A DNA stretch of 64,000 bases, taken from the NCBI RefSeq assembly GCF_000499845.2, contig NC_023750.2:2049913-2113912 (forward strand), read 5' to 3'. The position numbers and the translations under genes were made by a program. The DNA is from Phaseolus vulgaris (Eukaryota > Streptophyta > Magnoliopsida > Fabales > Fabaceae). Of the stretch, positions 12,246 to 24,900 are shown one piece after another (position 1 is the first letter of the stretch; every line of letters begins with the position of its first letter). A model generated the notes under the pieces. The model searched no databases, was not told the DNA's origin, and was given only the letters and a program-made list of their open reading frames with translations.

Positions 12246-12340
12246 TTTTGGCGTCGAACATGAGGCCGAAAGAAAAACCTATTGAGAAACCTCATGGTAG
12301 CTACACGAAGCATGATGAGAAAGGACATGCATAAAAGTAA
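12246..12340 (+). mobile_element. Primer-binding site and leader of truncated Ty3/gypsy element
   Basis: TTTGGCGTCGAACATGAGGCC starts at 12247 and resembles the TTGGCGCCG-type boundary found after LTRs of Tat/Ogre-type gypsy elements. The leader continues with 'cctcatggtagctac' and stops resembling an element near 12340. No gag or pol remains. Confidence 0.6.
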
Positions 12341-14061
12341 ACGAAATTGTACCCTTAACATCACGAAGCCGGGTGGGTGACAAGTGGCGTCACATGTTCC
12401 ATGCCCATGATCCTCTCAAATGAGACGTCGACATGTGTCTTCCTCTCATTTTGAGAGATTCCTCTCAAAAGAGGTTGACAAATGTCACCTCTTAATTGGT
12501 GCAAATCCTCTCCATTGAGAAAGAGCCATGTGCACGTTTGTGTTTCTCATGCCACGCCTATGCTTCCCATGCCAAGTGGTGAGTCGCTTTTTTTCTAATC
12601 TAAATAATCTATTACTATACACACTCACTCTTTTATTAGCCCAAATACAAGGCCCAAATTTAAACCAATGCCCAATACATGACCCAAATAAAATGTCCTA
12701 AAGTACTTTGTACAATTTTTACATAGCTAAGAAGAAAAAGACTATTCAAATATGAGTGCTCCTCTCTAATAAGACTTCATCCTTTTCTATCTTCTTAACC
12801 AATGATTTTGAGATTGGATGATTTCCATAATTCTCTACAACACAATATAAGCTCATAAAAGTTTCATTAAAAACTTGCATCAATGTCTGACATGTTTTTC
12901 AACTTTGATACTAATTACTAGATCATACATTTACTTCTATGCCAAAAGTTATAACTGATAATCAGAGTACAATTCTTTTTACTTAAGAATATGAATACGA
13001 TTTGATTGTGATTTGACCAACCTAACATCCATCACAGAACAATAAATGTCACCTGTAATACCATTTTATGAAGAATTTGAAAAATTGATAACAAAATAAA
13101 ATAACATAATTTTTCGGTTATAAAAACCATGGAAGAAGCAATTATCTTTGTACAAACATCAATAGTTTTGAAGGAAATCAAGATAGAAATTATAGAAAAC
13201 ATCATATTGTATTGAAGAATAACTCATGTTATTAGTGAGTTGGAAGTACCACGTAGCATCTATAAATAGGTGATTTTTTTTTTCTCTTGGAACTATGAAA
13301 AATAGAGATAAAACATTGAAACTTTGTAATACTAATAAGAATGACTAATAAAATGTTTGAGATTATCTATCACAATTCTCTTAGTTTTTTTATGCATTTC
13401 TCTTTCCTATTTTACTTTAAATCTTTATTAGGTTATTATTTACTATAACTTATAATTAAATAAAATCAAATTTATTTTTCTATAATTTTTGTTATCAACT
13501 TATTCATTTCAATTTCTAATTTAGTCGGGGTCTCAAGTAGAAAACTTTAGATTTCCGAAAGTATATTTAAGCCATTATTTGAAAGTTAATAGTTAAAATC
13601 ATTATAAATTTGTTCTCTTTACATATTAAAACAAGAATAATTAACTACTTATTAAAAGCAATATAAAAATATTTTTGTTCAAATTATGATAGTTACACAT
13701 GAATCTATTACTTTCCATAATTTCTATTGTTTAATTAACTCATCTACATTATTTTCTTAAAAATTGCTTCTTTAATAAAAAACAATTTTTTTTATCTATT
13801 TTAAAGTTAGTTTGCATATTTATTTTCAGTGAAAGCATTGATATAACTTTTTCAAAAAAAATTTAAGCAATGTATAAACTAATTTTAATTTATAGAGAAT
13901 TTGATTTAATTTAATATTTTTTGGTTTCAGAACTGTAAAAAAACTCTTAAGTATAATATTTTAAGGAACTAGCCAACTAATTGTAAATGTCATACTATCT
14001 TTAATGTTATATGACTTGATAAATTTATTGACATACAACTTTTTGTTTTTCTAATTGTTTC
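12341..14061. other. Intergenic stretch with an uncharacterised repeat-like part
   Basis: Positions 12380-12600 contain several short repeats of 'cctctcaaa/atttgagag' and 'gtcacatg/ccatgtgcac' type and look like repeat-derived DNA. From 12620 to 14061 the sequence is AT-rich 3' flank of the ABC transporter gene, with no ORF. Confidence 0.45.
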
Positions 14062-17000
14062 TCATGGAACTCTAGTTTTTGAAGCATTTGAGTGAAGTTG
14101 GACTAAGAAAGCATAAAACCCATCCTTCACTCTAACAAGTGTTTCGTGGCTTCCCTCCTCCACTATCACTCCATCTTTCACAACACCAATCAAATCTGCA
14201 TTTTTTATTGCAGATAGACGATGTGCCACAACCACAGTGCTCCTATTCACCATCACTTTGTCCAATGCATCCTGAACAACTCTCTCTGACTCAGCGTCTA
14301 ATGCACTTGTGGCTTCGTCTAGGAGCAATATCTTTGGACTTTTGATCAAAGCACGGGCAATGGCTACCCTTTGCTTCTGCCCACCAGATAATTGGGTTCC
14401 CCTTTCTCCCACTACAGTGTCATAACCCTGTGAAAGGTGAGCAAACGTTAACCAAAAGCACAAAGTACATTGAAAAGTTCACCTCTTTAAAAGAAATATA
14501 CTTGAAACTGTTGCAAACTGAACACTAAAGCACAAAAGTTCTTTGACATTTTATTTCACTGTGAATTTTTTTACTATACTTGGATATAATATAATAGCTG
14601 CTAATGAGATCCAAAAATTAATGGGTCTAGAGAGCCTCTAGTTTATGAATTGAGCAACAAATGAAGATGGGAGAAGGGTGTGGGTGAGAAAGAGCAGAGG
14701 GGTAGCATGAGTAGGAAGAACGGTTGTTAGATAGAGAACCTTGTTGATTTGCTGTAGAGGAAACTACCTCTGGGTAGTAGGATTCTTCATCCTTCTGTAT
14801 TTCTTTTTCTTGCAATCAAATAGAATCTCAGAGTTATTATTTTCTTCCATTTCATTCTATTTCTTTAGCTTAATTTGTGGTGTAGATCTGTATTGATTGG
14901 TATGACCTGCTAGATAGCCTAACCGACCAGTGAATGTGACTAAGGAAGAAAGGAACAAGGAGAAACAACTTTAAATTTGACTGAAAAATCAAACACACAA
15001 TACTTTATCTGTTAACTTTACCTGTTGTAAGGCACTAATAAAGACATGGGCATTAGCTAGTTTTGCAGCTGCTATGATTTCTGCTTCAGTTGCTTCACCT
15101 CCCTTCCCATAAGCAATGTTACCACGAATAGTATCATTGAACAATACTGGCTCTTGACTTACCAAACCCATTTGCTGCCTAAACCACTTCAGTTGTAAGT
15201 CCCCAATTGGTACACCATCAAGTGTGATTTCACCTGCATTGGGAACATAAAATCTCTGCAACAACGCAATCACTGTTGATTTTCCACTTCCACTTTCACC
15301 AACAAGGGCCACTGTCTGGAACATCAGTGTTGGTCGTAACCATTAGTTACAAGTATCACAACATACACATAGCTCAAATATACTACTCAAACTTTACCTT
15401 GCCAGAATGGATAACCAAGTTAAGGTCTCGAAAAATCTGTACATTTGGCCTTGATGGATACTTGAAATTCACATGGTGAAGCTTAATTTCTCCCTCAACT
15501 ATATCCAATGTGGTACCAGTCTCGTCACTTGGATCTATCTCTGATTTCTTATCAATTATTCCAAATATGGCAGCCGCAGCCGATTTGGCTTTGCCAGAAT
15601 CAGGAGAAATTGTGCTAAACTGGGAAACTCCAATAGCTGCCATAGTTAAAGCAAAGAAAACCTACAAAACATATATATCTTTTCATTTTGAAGAGGGAAA
15701 TATGCATTGTTGACAACTAGAACTACATTTTTTTTGTCATAATATGTTAATGATGGAAAAGTTATTCTGTACCCGAAAAACTTCGGAGAATGATGTTTCT
15801 CCAGCGGCCACTAGTCTAGCTCCTGCATAGAAACTAGTTGCATAGACACAAAATAGTAAGAAAAATGAAACCCCAAATCCTATTCCACTGATCAACCCTT
15901 GCCATATCCCTGTTTTCATGGGGTCTTCACATTTCTTCCTATACAATTCCATGACCTTATCTTCAGCACAGAAAGAAGCTACTGTTCTTATATTTTCAAC
16001 TGCATCTTTAGCAACTTGGCTTGCTTCCTCGTACATCATCTGTACCAGAATCCATGACTAAATAAAAAATTTCTAGCAATTTAAACAATGCATGGCAATG
16101 GGAAAAATAAAAACAACTCACCTTTGCATCTTTGCTGAACCCCATCATGAATTTTGTTTGAACATAGCCATTTGCACCAATAAGGGGAATCAAGACAAGA
16201 ATAATCAAAGCCAACTGCCAGCATGCAATGAAAGCAATAATCAAACCTGCCAAGGCACATGTTAAATTTTGGACCAACAGCCCCAGTGCATCACCAACAA
16301 GGGTGCGCACAGAAGCAGCAATGGCTGAGAGCCTTGCACTAATGGCACCACTTGAATTGCTTGGCTCATCAAACCAACCAACCTCCATGTTCACCACTTT
16401 CTCAAAACATATTACCCTGATACGTTGGATTAACTTGCATCCAGCCACAGAAAAAAAGTATGCTCGAGCTGGAATCACCAACAATGATGCAACACCAAGA
16501 ACCACGAACATAAGTGCCCAAAATTTGGAGTCCTTTTTCATCTCATCAACTGGTTCATAAAATGTTTTGACCACACTGGAAATCAACACCCCAAATATGG
16601 GAAGTATAACACCATTTGCTATGGCAGCTAGACATCCAATCAGAAGAACTGGAATCTCTGGTTTGTTGAGGGAAGCAAGCCGGAGGAGTGAAACCTCTTG
16701 TGCTTGTCTTTCGAGTAATGGGTCATCACCTTCATTATCAGGGAAACTAGCACCCGTGGGTAAACCAGAGGAAAGAGAAAATGAGTGGCGGCTACTACTC
16801 CCCAAAGAGGATCCCCTACTAATAGATCTCCTAGTTGACATCTTTTTGGTTAACTGTGTAGAGGATTCCATAGAAACTTCACTCTTGCTGTCATAACTTG
16901 TAGTTTCTTCTGATTCCTTGTTTACTTGTTGTAAACGTATCAATTTAGAGTAAGCTCCCTCCAGATCCTTGACTAGTTCTGAGTGTGTTCCTAATTAGCA

Positions 17001-20000
17001 AACACTTTAAGTTATATATACAAACAACTTTTACGATTAGGATTATACTCAAATGCTAGTAACACACTCTTCTAATCATATACAATAATTAGTAAAAATT
17101 ACAAAATTATGCATGAAAATCAAAATAACTAATCATGTTTTCATAATGAAGGGTAAATTAACCATGTGTTTCGATAAGCCTATGATACCTTTTTCAACCA
17201 CCTTCCCTCTATGAATTACAACAATGGTATCAGCATTCCTCACTGTGCTCAACCGATGTGCCACAACAACAGTAGTTCGGTTAACCATGACCCTGTCAAG
17301 AGCCTCTTGCACTGTCTTTTCAGACTCTGCATCAAGGGCACTTGTAGCTTCGTCCAGAAGTAGAATTCTTGGATCCTTTAGGATTGCTCTCGCTATGGCA
17401 ATGCGCTGCTTCTGTCCACCAGAGAGTTGAGTTCCTTGTTCACCAACCATTGTGTTCAATCCCTGCAAGCTTGTCAATGTAAAATTTAAAAGTTTCTAAC
17501 AATTTCCAAGAATGCAATAACAAATCCAGTCTCTGGCTAAAATGCAGAACCTGTGGCAGTTTATGGATGAATTTTGTAGCATTTGCAAGTGCAGATGCTG
17601 ATTTTATCTCTTCAATTGTGGCTCCCTCCTTTCCATATGCAATGTTATCCATAATGCTTGATGCAAACAACACTGGCTCCTGGTTAACAAGGCCAATTTT
17701 CCCCCTCATCCAACTAAGCTGAAACTCTTTCAGGTTAATGCCATCAATAACAACTTCACCTTCTTGAGGATCATAGAATCTCTCTATCAAACTGATAACC
17801 GTGGATTTTCCACATCCACTTTGTCCCACAAGTGCAACACTTGTACCACTTGGTATATCAAGAGAGAACCTATTGAGTATCAACTCCTCAGGCCTCGCTG
17901 GATAACTGAAACAAACATCCCTCAACTCTATTTCACCTTCAATATCCTCTAATATTTTCCCATTTGGATCATAAGCATCTATCTCAGGCTTCCTCGCAAT
18001 TGCTTCAAACATTTTGTATGCAGCAGCTTGACCCGCAGCAAATGCACTCATGATAGGGGATGCCTCCCCAAGAGACCTAAGATATGACAACAAATACAAG
18101 AACAAGTGATATGAATTAAGTTTGGTTCATATAAATACACTAAGATGATGCTTACTTACATTGAAGCAGTTAATAAAGAAGCAATGACATTGAGCACCGT
18201 GCCCCCATTATATTTTTTTTCATTTTCCATTATCATCTTTGCGCCAAACCACACTGCCAAAGCATAACCACTGAAAACAAGAAGCATAACTGTGCCAAGG
18301 GCCACCCCAGCAACAGAACCTTCATGAACGCCAGTTACATAAGCTTCTACAAGAAATTTTCTGTAATCAGACACTGCTTGTTTTTCCCCAGTAAAGGATG
18401 CAACCTGAAAATTAACGCAGTAAAGTATTGGTACGATTACTGTAACCTCTTTGGATTACTATAATCATTTTAAAGCCTCAAAGGATTTGTCAATTTATAA
18501 TATTGCAAGTTCAAAACATGACATTAACTCGAATCACTCTAATTTATGAAAGGATATTATCCCACAATGCAATATACAATGAATGAAACAAACAACATAT
18601 ATAAAAAAAATTTGTTACTCTGACAACTTTTTAAAATTTTCCCATCTCTTCAAATCACTCACTTCATAAAAGATTATTTCTACTTCTATTTTTAACAGTT
18701 TTAATCTAGAACAATTAACTGGTGGTTTGTGAAGATATCAAGACTCAGAATATTATATAAGAATGCTACATTTGTCAAAATGAGTCTCAGACAGGTTTCT
18801 ACAATGACGTCTTCCTGATATACAGTTTTAATAGGACTTTACACTACTCTAACACAACTTGGTGATTTTTTTATAAGTTAGAAACTCAAACACTATAGTT
18901 ATATAAATAAGATGATGATCGTATATAAATAGGAATATTTAGTTTTATATATATAATACTATGAATGTTTTCATTTATTCTTGTATTATATTTTCATATA
19001 TTATAGAATTATTTCAAGTAATTAAGTTGTCGTTTTGATGAACCTTAGCTAAAGTATATTTTTTTCAAAATGACAACGATTAATAACGGGAGAAAGGTAA
19101 TTATATCCTCTTTTCAGTTTTTTGAATTTGATAGAAGAAATAGATTCATTTTTTTATAGAATTAGATTATTTTTGTATAAATAACAATATATTCAAATAT
19201 TTTAGCAAATGATACATATTTTAAAAATACTGCATTGGTCAACTGTTAGAGCATTGGACCCATGAGACAACAGGTCCACTAGACAGAAGAATCAACTCTC
19301 ATGGATGAAAGATTATGTTTTGAAAACTTATGGAAGTGAGAGAAGAAGGTATGGAGGTGCAGAAACAGTCGAAGAAATGACATGTCTAATATTGGTTGTA
19401 GAGCCTTAAGGCCCAATGATTTGTATTAGCCTAACTCATCTCCAATTAAGGTGATGAGAAACGTAAACAAAGACATGAAGAAAATTATCTTAACCTAAAG
19501 TAGAATATTCAGAGCCTAGTCTTTATCTTGGTAGGCAACCGTAGTCGTAACCTATCATCAATATCATCTCAATGATACATGAAGAAAAAAAGTAATTTTA
19601 ACCACTTAAATTTCTAATGTCACTCATTGGAATTTTACAACATATTTTCTTAGAAAAAAACAAAAACTTAAATATATCTTTAGTCTCTAATAAATCATTG
19701 AATTTTTTCTTAGTTATTGATAATTCTTCTTCAACTTTTCATCCCTTATAATTCTTTATTTTTTCACAAAAACAATGAGATAGTGATTCGAACTTTCGTA
19801 GATAAGTTTTAGAAACAAAACAAAACTTTATCATCATAAAAAAAATATAAGGGAATAAATAGTTTTGAAAAATTAAACATCTTACTGTTCTTATTGAGAC
19901 AATTGTCTGCTGAACCAGGTGTGCAGCTTTTGCATAGGCAGCTTGACCTCTAGAAGCCATCCTACCTTGGATGATGGCCATGGCAGCCCCTGACAGAACA

Positions 20001-22959
20001 AGGAGTGGAAGAATGCACAACATCACAACTGTAAGAAGCCACCCTTTCGCAAATGCTATTGCAAAGCCCCCTATGAATGTTGCTATCAACTGCACAAATT
20101 TCCCAACCTGTTTCAAAAACATGCCTTTAGTTTTCCTACTAATTTGCATTCAACTTCACATCAAACCATGCTTATTTACCAAAATTAATCCAATAAGATC
20201 TTGGTTTACTAAAAACACTTCCATAATAAAACTCCTAAAATTGTAAATTATTCTTTGACTCTAACATACGACACTAAATACATGGAAAGGGGTATGAGAT
20301 AGACTACAAAATCATTAAAAAAGCAAATCTTAAAAATAAAAAATAATTAATTGTTATATTAACTAAAATAAATATTATTTTAAAGATTAAAAAAATATTG
20401 ATATCTAAATTAGTTTTAGATAAATAATTTTTAAATTGTTATTTAATTAGCTATCAAGGTTTTAACTACCAAAGTTAGAATCTAAATAATTGATAGCTAA
20501 AACTTTGGTAGCTAATTAGATATCAATTTAGAAACTATTTATCAATAATAGAAACTAATTAAGATGTCAATAATTTTTAATCTCTAAAAATAATGTCTAA
20601 TTTAATTACTATAGCAACTAATTATTTTTTCTTTATAAAATTAATTTTTATTTAATGATTTTCTAAGAGTTATATTCTTAATCTATCAAAGATATGTTGG
20701 AAGAAAGCAATTGTTATAAAAGAGTAACATTTTTATTACATGTTAATAGATATTTAGACCATTATTTAAATTTTTGGACGACTAACTAATAATAATCACA
20801 ACTTATACATAATTATTTACTAGCACATTAATTCCCTAACTATCTTGAGTATGTAAGAGTGGCTTTAGAAGGGTACCACCCCACTATAAAGTGAGTAAGA
20901 TTTTTTGAAGAGACCAAATAGTATCTACCCAAAACATGATGAATAAAAAACGCTAACAACATGAAAAAGCCCTTGAAAATCAAGTTAGTGAAAAGACCTT
21001 ATTGCTTGAACTTCGAAAGAAACTCAAAATTATCAAAAGAAAAAATGTTAAGAAACCCTAAGAAACCAGAATAAGAATACGAGGACAATAGTATGATGTA
21101 TTCTCAATTTAGAAAAGATGTTTTGCTAATTAACAACCCCTATTAAAAAAAAAGAAACATCTCAATTAATTACAAGGAAGTAAACCCTTAAACCATTAGT
21201 AAAAAATTTAGACAACTAATAAAAGTTATGATTGACATTAGTTTATCCTCCAACAGATACACTATTTATCCATCAATTTTACAATTATCTAATCCTTGTA
21301 GAAAAACAAACATAACGTGAAGCAGAATTATGATAATAAGAACATAGTTTTTGAACACATACCTTCTCTCCCATAGCATCTTGAATGAGAACAGTGTCAC
21401 CTGATATTCTTTCTATGACTTCACCAGTGTTTGTTTCCTTGTCAAAGAAAGCAATGTCTTGTCTCAGAATAGTTTTCAAATACAGTCCTCTTATTCTTGC
21501 AGCCTGTCTTTCCCCAGTCACCATCCAGCAACTCACCTCTGAAAAATTCAATTATTCTTTATCAAGTTTGTCAATATTTCTCACAAACTCCACTCAAGTA
21601 TTTCCACTTTGTGTAGCAAATATATCACGTTTCACTTTTATTTCATAATTTTTTTTTTAATTCCAAGAAGAATTCTACTTAAATATATGTAATGAGTGTA
21701 TATATCTCATCTAATAAAGTAAGATGTGTTTGGTTTTAGGGAAAAAAACAGAAAAAGTTAAAATAAATAATAATTAAAACAAGAAATAAAATTGTTTGTC
21801 TACTTGCTTGGTAGAATTCAAATAAATGAAATATAAAGATAAAATATTTAAAAAAATATGTAATTTGATTGATTTGTTAAAAATAAAAAAATAAAATGAG
21901 TGATACAAATTTTTGAAATTAATATTTCTTATCTTTCTTTCTCAACCAAAATGACAAAGTTAAAATAAATCTCTTCCATCCCTTTCTTTTTCCTTCTCTT
22001 TGTCAAGCAAATCCGTAAAGTTAATTAATTAATTTTCAATAATTACCTTATATTTTTTTCGACATTGATTGAATAACCTAACAAATAGTTGACATTAAAA
22101 CTTTTAAAATGTTCACTTTTAGTTCTTAAGATGCATTTTTGTTAGAAAATAGCAAAGTTTATATACAATACCATAGATATTATTGATACTGTTTTTTTAA
22201 CCAATTTTAATGTTTTAATTTGATAATTTATATCTTATTAAATATATTATATTAGTAATGTTTTTATCCGCACATCTTTCACAAGATTGAGAAGAAAAAA
22301 AATGAAATTATGGGTAATCATATTTTATAAACCTAATAATTTGATATTCATTCTCTTATTATAATTACAAAAGTTTTGATACTTATTTTATTTTATTTGT
22401 AATTATAAAATTAATTTATTTTAATGAATATATTATTGATTAAAGCAAGCTCTCCAATAGTTGTAAGATTGTTAAAATACTTTTTCACATATTCAGATGA
22501 ATAATTTTTCGAAGGAGACATGATACTTTGACCTTTTCACTTTTATCTTTAGTTCAAATCTGAACTTTATAAATTATTATTGTATTATAACATTTTATTT
22601 TATTTTTATTTATTTCTATTATTATAAATAGAAATTATCAAATAAAAAAGATGGTGTCAAATAAATATTTTTCTTTTTGAACAGAGAGAACTTAAATACT
22701 TACGAAGGAAAGCTGCCACCCCAGATCCTACTGCCAAGTACACAAATTTGAGAGAAACCTGCAATCATGAATCGGACAGAGCTTTGAATAAAGTTGATGG
22801 GAACAATCTTTTTCATCACCATTTTTTTAAAATATTTTAATTATATTATATAAGTTAATTCATAAAAAATAATATAATTTTATTTTAAGTATATAATCAA
22901 TTTAGTAAAACAGTTATTTTTTAATTCCTTTAATGATGAGCAGATATTGTTTGGTTTTG

Positions 22960-23001
<42 letters not shown>

Positions 23002-23767
23002 CTTTATACCGATTAACTTTATATTAAAATTAAAATTAATAAACACATAAGATTCAGACGCTTTTTTTTAAACATATTCGTGTCAGATACAATATATAAA
23101 TAAGAGAATAAATCTTTTTAATAATCATAAAAAATATATTTCTATTAAAAAAATTAAAACATACTTATACTATAAATCTTTATTATTAATTTATATAATT
23201 TATAATTATATAATATAAAAATTTATATTTATAATTATATAATATATATATATATATATCCGTCTTTCTATCCTATATTTTAAAAATTATACATATATCT
23301 ATATCCGTATCATATAAGTGTTTTTGTCATGTACTATACAGGTAAACATCAAAACACGTATTTATTTATTTTTAAGATATTTTAAAAAAAAAATTATATA
23401 ATTTTGCTATTATACCTAAAAATGAATATGTAATACTTATTTTACTGAATAATTATTTTCCTTTATTTTATAAACTTTTATTTTCTTCTAAGATGTGGTT
23501 AGCGAGGAATTTGTTCACCTGAGACACTTTTTCCACTATGCCGAGGCTGTTCTGGTTCACTCCGAAGACGTCAATGATTTCACCAAACAGTAATGTCATC
23601 AGAGGAAACCCTAAACCGTTTCCGATGGCGCCAACGCTTCCAACCACCATCAACAGAATGTCTGCGCAGTCAGAAAACGCGAACAGCTTGCGAAACGCCA
23701 CTGACTCTGTTTTTCCTTTCTGTTTGCTCTGTTCTTCCCTTTCCGTAGGGCTTCCTTTGTCATCCAT
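14062..23767 (-). CDS. ABCB: ABC transporter B family (P-glycoprotein/MDR type), 12 exons, full length
   Basis: Exons on the minus strand: 23519-23767, 22704-22758, 21363-21538, 19886-20107, 18160-18404, 17551-18076, 17189-17462, 16122-16990, 15773-16039, 15398-15661, 15022-15315, 14062-14427. All 11 introns are GT-AG and phases join cleanly, giving 1268 aa, the usual plant ABCB size (about 1250-1300). Layout is TMD1-NBD1-linker-TMD2-NBD2. NBD1: Walker [10 protein letters not shown] (400-408), Q-loop Gln448, LSGGQ 504-508, Walker B ILLLDE 524-529, H-loop His560. NBD2: Walker [10 protein letters not shown] (1055-1063), Q-loop Gln1103, LSGGQ 1160-1164, Walker B 1180-1185, His1216. The linker is Ser-rich ([19 protein letters not shown]). 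The protein should be an ATP-driven exporter or facilitator in the plasma membrane. Motifs such as [18 protein letters not shown] place it near Arabidopsis ABCB4/11/21, several of which move auxin; substrate here is inferred. All catalytic residues are intact. The start at 23767 is chosen because it opens MDDKGSPTE ahead of the first membrane segment. Confidence 0.95.
14428..15021 (-). other. Intron 11 of the ABC transporter, with LTR-like insert
   Basis: This 594-bp intron is larger than its neighbours (82-198 bp). Its middle (about 14620-14910) has non-intronic composition and, on the plus strand, resembles the tail of a copia LTR ('cttgcaatcaaatagaatctc') followed by 'attggtatgacctgc'. No pair of LTR ends or target duplication was found. 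Confidence 0.3.
18405..19885 (-). other. Intron 4 of the ABC transporter
   Basis: A 1481-bp AT-rich intron. Positions about 19240-19560 are more GC-balanced and repeat-like ('aaggcccaatgatttgtatt'), possibly an old LTR remnant. No ORF supports a gene. Confidence 0.4.
20301..20669. mobile_element. CACTA-like MITE in ABC transporter intron 3
   Basis: Ends read 'gactacaaaatcatt' and the inverse of 'aatgattttctaagag', degenerate forms of CACTACAAGAAAAT. Inside, long inverted segments around a centre near 20485 pair 'ggttttaactaccaaag' with 'aactttggtagctaat'. The same family occurs at 27370, 42857 and 46477. The transcribed intron could fold this into a hairpin. Confidence 0.65.
22962..22999. 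repeat. (AT)n microsatellite in ABC transporter intron 1
   Basis: About 19 uninterrupted AT dinucleotides. Intron 1 spans 22759-23518 and is otherwise AT-rich, with a second short AT run near 23240-23260. Confidence 0.95.
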
Positions 23768-24651
23768 GTCAGGATCAGAGCTCCGATAACACAAAACTAA
23801 AGTAACACAATATTAGCCACATGGAAAACATGAACGCCGCAAGAAGTAACTGAAAATAATTTAAGTTTTGAACCTTGAACGAATATGGATTACACAGAAC
23901 AAGAAAAAATGAGGTAGAGATGAAACGAAGGGTAGAAGAAGGAAGGAAAAGAGAAGAAGTTAGGAAGAGAAGAGTGAGAGAGAAGCGCCAATTGACCCAA
24001 GTAAATGATTCCAAATTTGTAGACTCAACCACTGAGTGAGAAATTCTACAAACTCATAATTCCCACATCCATTGGAGTAAATGGGAAAACTATCATTATC
24101 AACGAACCTGTGTACCAAAATGCAAAAAGAGTAAAAGGGTTCATGAAAAATGAAAGTCATGTAATATTTACACTCAATAGTTTTAACATGGTTTTAGGTG
24201 AGGTTAAGCACACTTTAAATACACTATTATTTCTTAATCTACCGAGATATCTTTTAAGGAAAAAACTGTGATGAAATTTTGTATTTTAAATTGGACAATA
24301 TATCGGATGTGGTGATTGACTCTAGTGATGTTTTCTCAACAAACTTCATGTCGGAATGTCGACGCTATCTGTGGAGATCAACAAGGTTCTAAAGATGAAT
24401 CTTTGTTCCCTTAGTTTTGATTGTGGAGTTTGTTCCGATACGTCCAATAGTCTCATATCGTATAGGAACCAAAGCGGACAATACTCCGAATACGATGATT
24501 GACATAGTGATGCTATCTCAACTGACTTTAGGTTGTTATAGGAGAAAAAAATATGAATTTAAGTAAGAAAAACTAAATGGAATCATTTTAAATTATTTGA
24601 ATTATTATTAATGACTATCCTCTTTTATAATATATTTTTTAATCTTAATAG
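23768..24651. other. 5' flank of the ABC transporter gene
   Basis: Holds the presumed 5' UTR and promoter on the minus strand. A weak TATA candidate (TATTTAAAG on the minus strand, about 24213-24221) lies about 450 nt upstream of the ATG. No other gene is seen; 24300-24540 is repeat-like but unidentified. Confidence 0.35.
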
Positions 24652-24900
24652 CACTAGTGCAAAAACACTTATTTACGACAAGTAATATACAACGTTTCAC
24701 TACCAAATGTTGTTGTCTATAAAAAAACGGTGATATTTTTTAAATTAAAATGGGTAGATAGACAACAGTTGTAAGAGGAAACCATTGTCTATTTAAATCA
24801 CATAGGGAATAGACAGCAATTCTAACCCAACAACTGATGTTTATTCCCTCTATGATTTAAATAGGTTCATCTTACAATCATTGTCTATACCCTCGTTATT
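24652..24900. mobile_element. CACTA-like terminal fragment
   Basis: Begins CACTAGTGCAAAAACAC, typical of CACTA-superfamily termini. An inverted pair then follows: 'gtctatttaaatcacatag' near 24800 against 'ctatgatttaaatag' near 24860. No matching right terminus was found nearby, so the element is truncated or larger than seen. Confidence 0.5.

Noticed and set aside
12131..12334. 67-codon plus-strand ORF
   Set aside because: Spans the end of a gypsy LTR and its primer-binding site, so it is not coding.
16228..16896. Plus-strand ORFs opposite ABC transporter exon 8
   Set aside because: Antisense shadows of a long, well-supported exon.
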